Assembly (NCBI RefSeq): GCF_001653235.2
Contig: NC_035792.1
Coordinates: 1,054,001 to 1,118,000 of the forward strand
Reading direction: 5' to 3'
DNA from: Pochonia chlamydosporia 170
Taxonomy: Eukaryota; Ascomycota; Sordariomycetes; Hypocreales; Clavicipitaceae
Length of the DNA: 64,000 nucleotides
Positions 59,122 through 64,000 of this stretch are shown one piece after another; positions within the stretch are counted from its first letter, which is position 1, and each line of letters begins with the position of its first letter. The notes under the pieces are model-generated. The model was not told where the DNA came from. It did no database searches and worked only from the letters and a program-made list of their open reading frames with translations. The position numbers and the translations under genes were made by a program.

Positions 59122-59607
59122 TCAAGCTCGCAAAGGTCCCCCCCCCCCCTTCCCCCTTTTTTTTTTCTGCCACTGAGCTGCATTTTCGCGTCTCATCTGG
59201 ACCACAGGCTCCTTCGTTGTGCATTCACACGTCTCGATCGCATAGTAAGGCACCCCATTTAGGCTTCCCTCCGTGCAAGTTTGTTGCGTGACAAGCCCGG
59301 AGGCGTCACCATAGTACGCCTTAATGTGCATATATTCACAACTCTCCCCTGCGCTTGCTAGCTCCCCGTTACACGTATAACTTCGTGACAGCCTCTGATG
59401 CTCGCTGCGGACAACGCGTGATGGAAACCGGCCTGAAACAACGTACTGAACTGGGCCAAATCCAACCAAAACACCATACCAAACATGAGAACCAAATACA
59501 GCGATGAAATGTATACTGGTACAGGACCTATTTATCGACCTGTGTCTAAGCAATGGAATGAAAGCGGCATACTTCGAAGAAAACTTACAATAAGCCAAAA
59601 TGCACAA
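59122..59607 (-). other. Uncertain cysteine-containing open frame
   Basis: A minus-strand frame holds a plausible secreted core: RSEHQRLSRSYTCNGELA, GESCEYMHIKAYYGD, QQTCTEGSLNGVPYYAIE and TCECTTKEP, five cysteines after a basic segment that could be Kex2-cleaved. However, there is no ATG upstream in frame, and the exon joins I tried with the GTAAGT at about 59590 all hit stops or shift frame. It also ends in a homopolymer tract. It may be a gene with an unseen first exon or a decayed gene. Confidence 0.25.
59138..59166. repeat. C12 / T10 homopolymer block
   Basis: Twelve C, two T, five C, then ten T in a row. It is prone to length errors and slippage. Confidence 0.85.
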
Positions 59608-59814
59608 AACGCCTCAACGATTGAAGACGCGGGAGAATTCCAGGCTACTTTCTGTCGGGACAATACGCACATAAATATAACCTATTTCCGGCTAAAAGGG
59701 GCATCTCTAGGAGCATATCGATCAATTCAAGAAAATGTTATGACAAATCTCGTGGTCAAAACCATGGCTGAAGGACGGGACCACAGCAGAGTGTAGCTTA
59801 CGAGCAATGCCGCT

Positions 59815-60985
59815 TTAATTTGTAGCGTCTTTCATGGATCTCACCGAGGCATCGGCGCATTCGGCGTAATAGTATCTGCGAATATCACAAACGATATTCC
59901 TGAAAGCCAGGACCTCAGGGATGTTTTTATTGGCCACAACTTTCGTGTCTTCAGACGACAAGCTGCGTATTAGCTCATCTACCCAATGATTAGCAAGTAA
60001 CAACAAAGCTGCTTTAGGAAGGGTTAGTACCGGAAAAAAGGTCTAAAATCCGAAGTAAGATTCCGAAATCCCGGGGCATGCGAGGACGCATAGCCAGCAG
60101 ATTCGCAAGTATAGGCAGAAACCACATCTTGCCGTATTGTAATGCTATCATCACTGCCCCCTCGAATTCGGACCCGTTTGTTGAGGCTGGTTCCTCAGTC
60201 CTGTAGAACGACTCTCGAAACTTGACCACTGCATCTGCCCAGTACGCGCGAGGGTCTTTCAATTCGACTTTGAAGGACGGGATCAAGGAAAATAAGTGAT
60301 CATTAATTATCCTGTCGCAGGTCACCGTGCATGACCGACCCTTGATATTGGTCTGCCCTTGTGAGAGGTACTCTCCGAAGTAGTAAACGCCAGAATAGAA
60401 CTTATGTTGCTTTTTTCGCAAGTGACAAAAGTCGTTGAGCCCCCTCTCTTTCCACGTGTGCTTTCTATCTTTAACCACGATTGAATGATCGCCAGGGACC
60501 TTATCATGGAATTCCTCCATCAGATCGAGGTCTCGCATGAACACTCCACTGCGGAACAGCGTAGTGTCAATAATGCAGAGATGTATTTTCCGCAACGGGG
60601 TGGGGTCCTTCTTATGCTTGTAGATGGCGTATTGGATCGCGACTAGAATCGAAGTTGTCCAGGATATAAAAGGATCGCCGTATGACTTTTCCTTCCACCT
60701 CAGATGCTCATTGAGGGTCAAGGCGGTCTTTGAAGCATCATCTCGTGCAAAAATGTCCGTCAAATTGTTTTCTAGCGCGTCAATCGATTTCATGCATTCG
60801 TTGGTGTTCTCTCCCGCAGAGGCTTTTGAGTAAACACGGAAAAGATAACGGGGAGTGTCGTGTAATCTTGATGTGAGTTCGACTGGTGGGCAGAACGGAA
60901 CTTCATCAGGTAGTCCGTCAGCGAAACCAATGTGGGTTCGTGGGCCAATGCTTAGTTTATTAAGTCTCGTGGTAAGCCCGTCCAT
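59815..60985 (-). CDS. DUF7587-like protein
   Basis: Exons on the minus strand are 60985-60031 and 59978-59815 (372 aa). The 52-nt intron (GTACTA...GGTAG) has TGCTAAT near its end. Without splicing the frame stops six codons later (323 aa). Function is unknown. The layout PRYLFRVYSKASAGENT, then LNEHLRWKEKSYGDPFISWT with TSILVAIQYAIYKHKK, HLCIIDTTLFRSGVF, and YYFGEYLSQGQTNIKG is that of a fungal domain I recall as DUF7587. The spaced Arg (LFRV), Ser-Trp-Thr-Thr-Ser and Glu (FGEYL) elements loosely recall an R-S-E ADP-ribosyltransferase arrangement, which is speculation. There is no signal peptide, so it is probably intracellular. The gene sits between the two diverged repeat copies A and B. 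Confidence 0.7.
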
Positions 60986-61978
60986 GGCTTTGTGGGTCGA
61001 TATGACCTTTTTAAAAGAAGAGATGGTTCGCTGTTATGTATATTTTAGAGGATGCAGTGCCACCAACAGCCGATGTCAGGATGCTGGGTAATCAGATAAA
61101 CCATACGGTGATGCTTATGATGAGGAAAGTGGGGAACAATCTTCTGTATTCTTACGAGGGAAAAGCTAGCTAACTCTACGGAGGGGCGATCTCCGGGTTA
61201 TATGTCAAAGTCCTGAGACCAGTGAACTTGTGCAACCAAGGGAGCTGTGAATGTGTGCAGGTTGAACCATTAGACATGACCTCCTTGGCAATGCTCTGCG
61301 CCAGTGCCCGACCAACTTGACCCAAGTTTGCTGCCCAAGCCACAACAGCCAGTCGAAATCCAGCCTCAAGCGCTGCCATGGTTTTGTGCAACCGGGCTGA
61401 TGACCAGACTTGACGTTCGGTGACAAACCCATCTCAATTCAGCCCCGACGAGCTACTGTGCGTGATGTGACTTGACTTTTTAATGGCATTGAGCATATCT
61501 CTATATATATATCTGTTGTTTCGCGTTCGTCCGTTGTTGCTGTTCAGAATACAAAAGATTTCCCTGTGTGCGGCTCATTCTTTTAATATCTGTTGCTTTT
61601 TATTTTCATATATGCTAGGAACATGTGCACGAGCGGTTTTTCTTCTGGCCATGCATTTAGCAGGCTGCTCGGTCGTGGAAGGCATGTCATTACGGTTTGC
61701 TCTGATTTCTTAGCTAGACTGTATTGCTACTTCTAAGAGAATATACCAAAATTGATTAGGATTTTGTAGTCTTTTACTTGCCTGCCTTAGGCAAAGAAAC
61801 GTCTTTGAAACTATACGCGAACGCCAGGAAATTTACATCACTGATATTAAGCGATCATCTCCATCCCAGAGTAGCACTCGTGGCAGTCCTATTCCCTTTG
61901 CTTAGCCTACTGCTACCATGAGAGGCGCAGAGTGGAGGAGAGGGTTATCAAAATGCCTTTGACATATTTCGACCGGGT

Positions 61979-62413
61979 ATGTATACCAGTGAGAGGGGGA
62001 ATAAGACACTTACACGCCATACCAAAGTCATTAAACTGAGTGAGCAGCTAACCTTGGTATCATCTCTAGTAATACAAGGCCATGCGGACGCGGACCTCAA
62101 TTGCACACTCTCACAAGATAAGCTTCGAAAAACGATAGAATATTGCCTGAAAGCAATGACTCATGTATTCGGGAATGACAGCCTCATTGAAAAGCTTAAA
62201 GATGTCAGGAAAAGCGGCCGAGATGCCAATGAGTCGGTTGCAGATGCAATATTGGACATGGAAAAGGGCCTTTCAGGCGCAGAGCTGAAAGAGCTGCGGG
62301 ACATACGAAAGTTCGTGGAAGATATGTTCACTATTGACAACTTTGAAACGAATGCGATTCATGGATTGCTGCCGAACATGGAGTATGGTAAACTTGGGCT
62401 GGTACGAGTGTAA
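61979..62413 (+). CDS. Uncertain open frame (144 aa)
   Basis: Begins MYTSERGNK. Its later part is helical and charged (LRKTIEYCLKAMTHVFG, then DMEKGLSGAELKELRDIRK and a FVEDMFTIDNFE segment), the kind of composition real proteins have. No family is recognised. A good-looking donor GTATGT at 61977 and acceptor TCTCTAG at 62069 with GCTAAC between suggest an intron covering the first 30 codons, but the short upstream ATG exon (61953) gives the wrong phase. The true first exon may therefore be missing. It may be a gene remnant. Repeat copy B starts 45 bp downstream. Confidence 0.3.
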   Translation: MYTSERGNKTLTRHTKVIKLSEQLTLVSSLVIQGHADADLNCTLSQDKLRKTIEYCLKAMTHVFGNDSLIEKLKDVRKSGRDANESVADAILDMEKGLSGAELKELRDIRKFVEDMFTIDNFETNAIHGLLPNMEYGKLGLVRV

Positions 62414-62458
62414 AGAACAAGTAGTGCTTAGACATCAGTTTCTATGTCAAATATCTGT

Positions 62459-62605
62459 CACATCCAGCTCATTCATTCAATCTTGGGGCCATCTTATTAC
62501 CATTGCAGAGCATTGACATCTAATGTTTAACGAGATAGTCAGCAGGTTGGAGCAAGAGTAGGCCAGCCGGTATTGTCAGACGGATCTTGTCTTGGTACAA
62601 GCCGC
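62459..62605 (+). repeat. Diverged direct repeat, copy B
   Basis: Partner of copy A (about 58672-58825), same orientation and about 3.8 kb apart. Shared ordered words are CATTGACAT, GTCAGCAG, TTGGAGCAAG, GGCCAGCC and CGGATCTTGT. Confidence 0.75.
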
Positions 62606-63634
62606 TAGCAACTCAATTTGACTGAAAACATGCATCACGAAGTAGTGAGCTACCGCTCAGATTGCCGCCAAGTTCAAACATAAACCGGTCTGGTTGGGCT
62701 GAGCAACGGTGGCAGGGGCTGCATGGCTGCCTCATTAATTAATTTGTCGTCTGGTTGCCTTGAGCTCAAATCAAGCCCAGTGAAGTACGCACACCTTACC
62801 GAAGACCAACAAAAAGAGACAAACCCTCGCCACCGCAAATTCGACATCACAATGGTCATCACCATCACATCAAACGGAGACCTTCCAAACTTAAACACCG
62901 AAGCAAAGCAAGCAAAAAAGGCCAAAACGGCCAAACAGCTGGCTCACCTGTACACGGATGTGGCGACCAGATTTGGGGTACTTTAGATAGCCTGATAAGC
63001 TGGGGTTATTTGACTATATTTATTAACAGTTTCCATAATTATTAGGAGAGAAATGTAAGTTTAAAGTTGTAGAGTTCCATTTTAGAAGTAGAGTGTCCAG
63101 CTTACTATGCTGTCCAGTTCACTATGCATTCACGTTATGGAATACAAAAGTATTCCATACACTAATTTATAGGCGTATGGATAGAAAGCCTGCACCCAAT
63201 AAAGAGTCAACACGACAAAGCGAAGATGTGCACAAGTGGCTTCCGGTCCGGACGGGTCACCAGTTACTTGCGAAAGTGACTCGTCGATACGCTTTATGCA
63301 GCTAATACTGTTGCCCAAGACTGGGTTGGTTAGATGTTTCAACGTTAGGCAGCAATGCAGTTTAGCTTTCTGGAGTATTATTGAGTTATTTGTTGATAAA
63401 GACGCAGCCTCAGACTCGCATTTAGCCGTCCGGTTTGTGTGAGGGGGAGACAACAACACAAGATCCATGCAAGCTCCCACCAAAAACTATGGCTAAAGGA
63501 ACAGCTTAACTCTAAATTGGTGAGACTGATAATTAGCAGTGCCCTGCCCTTTAAATCGTAAACACTCTGCCGTAAAACTAATCTAGTCGTCAAACATTAG
63601 AGACCGTGCTCGACTTGTGGTTCTTCCGGGAATT

Positions 63635-64000
63635 TGTTAGAAACTGTCACACGGGACGGGACGGTCCGAGAGCCTTTGAGCCCTCTGATGTTGGTTACAC
63701 AGGATTGACACAAAGAGAGATGGTTACACAACAGCATCACGAGGTCAGAATCAGAGCCCAATGGTTGGGTATAAATAAGCATCCTCAGGGACAGCTAGAT
63801 TGAACAGAACCAAGGACCTTTGATATCAAAAGAAGATATATTTGAATAGAGTATATTTGATTCCAAGCCCAGAACACTGCCCTTCTCACAGAAACACTTG
63901 ACCGAGAAACGCTCATACTCACTCTCACTCACCTCGCCTTGCCTCCAATCCACCTTTTACTATTCCTACTCCTGAGGCGAACACTCGAGCTCGTTCGAGA
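63635..64000 (+). mobile_element. Possible 5' LTR of a retrotransposon, cut by the window edge
   Basis: The sequence from TGTTAGAAACTGTCACACGG onward looks like the start of a copia-type LTR: a TGTTA opening, a TATAAATAA box at 63770-63778, and a transcript-like leader after it with CT-rich end. No coding part, primer-binding site or matching 3' LTR is visible because the window ends, so this is a tentative call. Confidence 0.3.

Larger units (their letters stand above)
56512..59814. other. Sparse accessory spacer
   Basis: About 3.3 kb with no firm gene. It contains diverged repeat copy A (about 58672-58825) and a C12-TT-C5-T10 homopolymer block at 59138-59166. A cysteine-containing minus frame (59122-59607) is listed separately at low confidence. 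The remaining open frames are short and look random. Confidence 0.45.
60986..64000. other. Accessory right flank
   Basis: About 3 kb. It contains one uncertain open frame (61979-62413), repeat copy B, and a possible LTR at the extreme right. A minus-strand fragment at 61176-61379 begins MAALEAGFRLAVVAWAANLG and ends at a stop after 67 codons; it reads like protein but has no recognised family. I see no confirmed gene. Confidence 0.4.

Noticed and set aside
61176..61379. 67-codon minus-strand fragment, MAALEAGFRLAVVAWAANLG
   Set aside because: Protein-like but too short, with no recognised family and no neighbouring exon that joins it.
62723..62986. 87-codon plus-strand frame starting MAASLINLSS
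   Set aside because: Has an ATG and a Lys/Ala-rich end but no family pattern or supporting signals; more likely chance in the accessory flank.
1..64000. tRNA, rRNA and CRISPR features
   Set aside because: No convincing tRNA B-box in a cloverleaf, rRNA segment or regular spacer array was seen; CRISPR is not expected in a fungal nuclear genome.

Overview
This window is nuclear DNA of a filamentous ascomycete. Genes are dense, introns are short (about 44-110 nt) with CTAAC/CTAAT branch sites, and the families include Zn2Cys6 regulators, HsbA, a 7-TM fungal rhodopsin-domain protein and a DHA2 MFS pump. The housekeeping proteins look Sordariomycete-like, probably Hypocreales; that placement is inference from family resemblance, not a search. 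All exon joins were read by eye, and the totals given keep frame.

Layout. 1-3572 is gene-free. 3573-14585 carries the second-largest RNA polymerase I subunit (RPA135), converging on a secreted GH37 trehalase, then a secreted inorganic pyrophosphatase, a conserved unknown and a YbjQ-like protein. 14586-17911 is empty, followed by a Zn2Cys6 factor (17912-20325). 21071-32372 is a housekeeping block: the Fe-S scaffold ISU1, a membrane dipeptidyl aminopeptidase and clathrin heavy chain. 33911-38560 holds an alpha/beta hydrolase, a rhodopsin-domain membrane protein and a YwbE/zinc-finger protein. 40175-44649 is an MFS efflux pump next to its likely Zn2Cys6 regulator. 46196-50265 is a run of three secreted-protein genes: HsbA, an unknown, and a cysteine-rich miniprotein. 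50553-53309 encodes a divergent gamma-tubulin complex protein.

From about 53.4 kb the window becomes accessory in character. There is an AT-rich, RIP-like stretch, an F-box gene broken by one in-frame TAG, long sparse spacers with homopolymers, a DUF7587-like gene lying between two diverged direct repeats, and a possible LTR at the right edge.

The most notable sequence-level observations are splice signals. The first ISU1 intron reads as an AT-AC intron: only that splice keeps the conserved VLDHY segment of the scaffold. The cysteine-rich miniprotein needs a GC-AG intron, and probably an 8-nt microexon, to stay open. No single undescribed multi-gene system is evident. The best candidates for novelty are the secreted-gene run, the repeat-flanked DUF7587 segment and the divergent gamma-tubulin complex paralogue.
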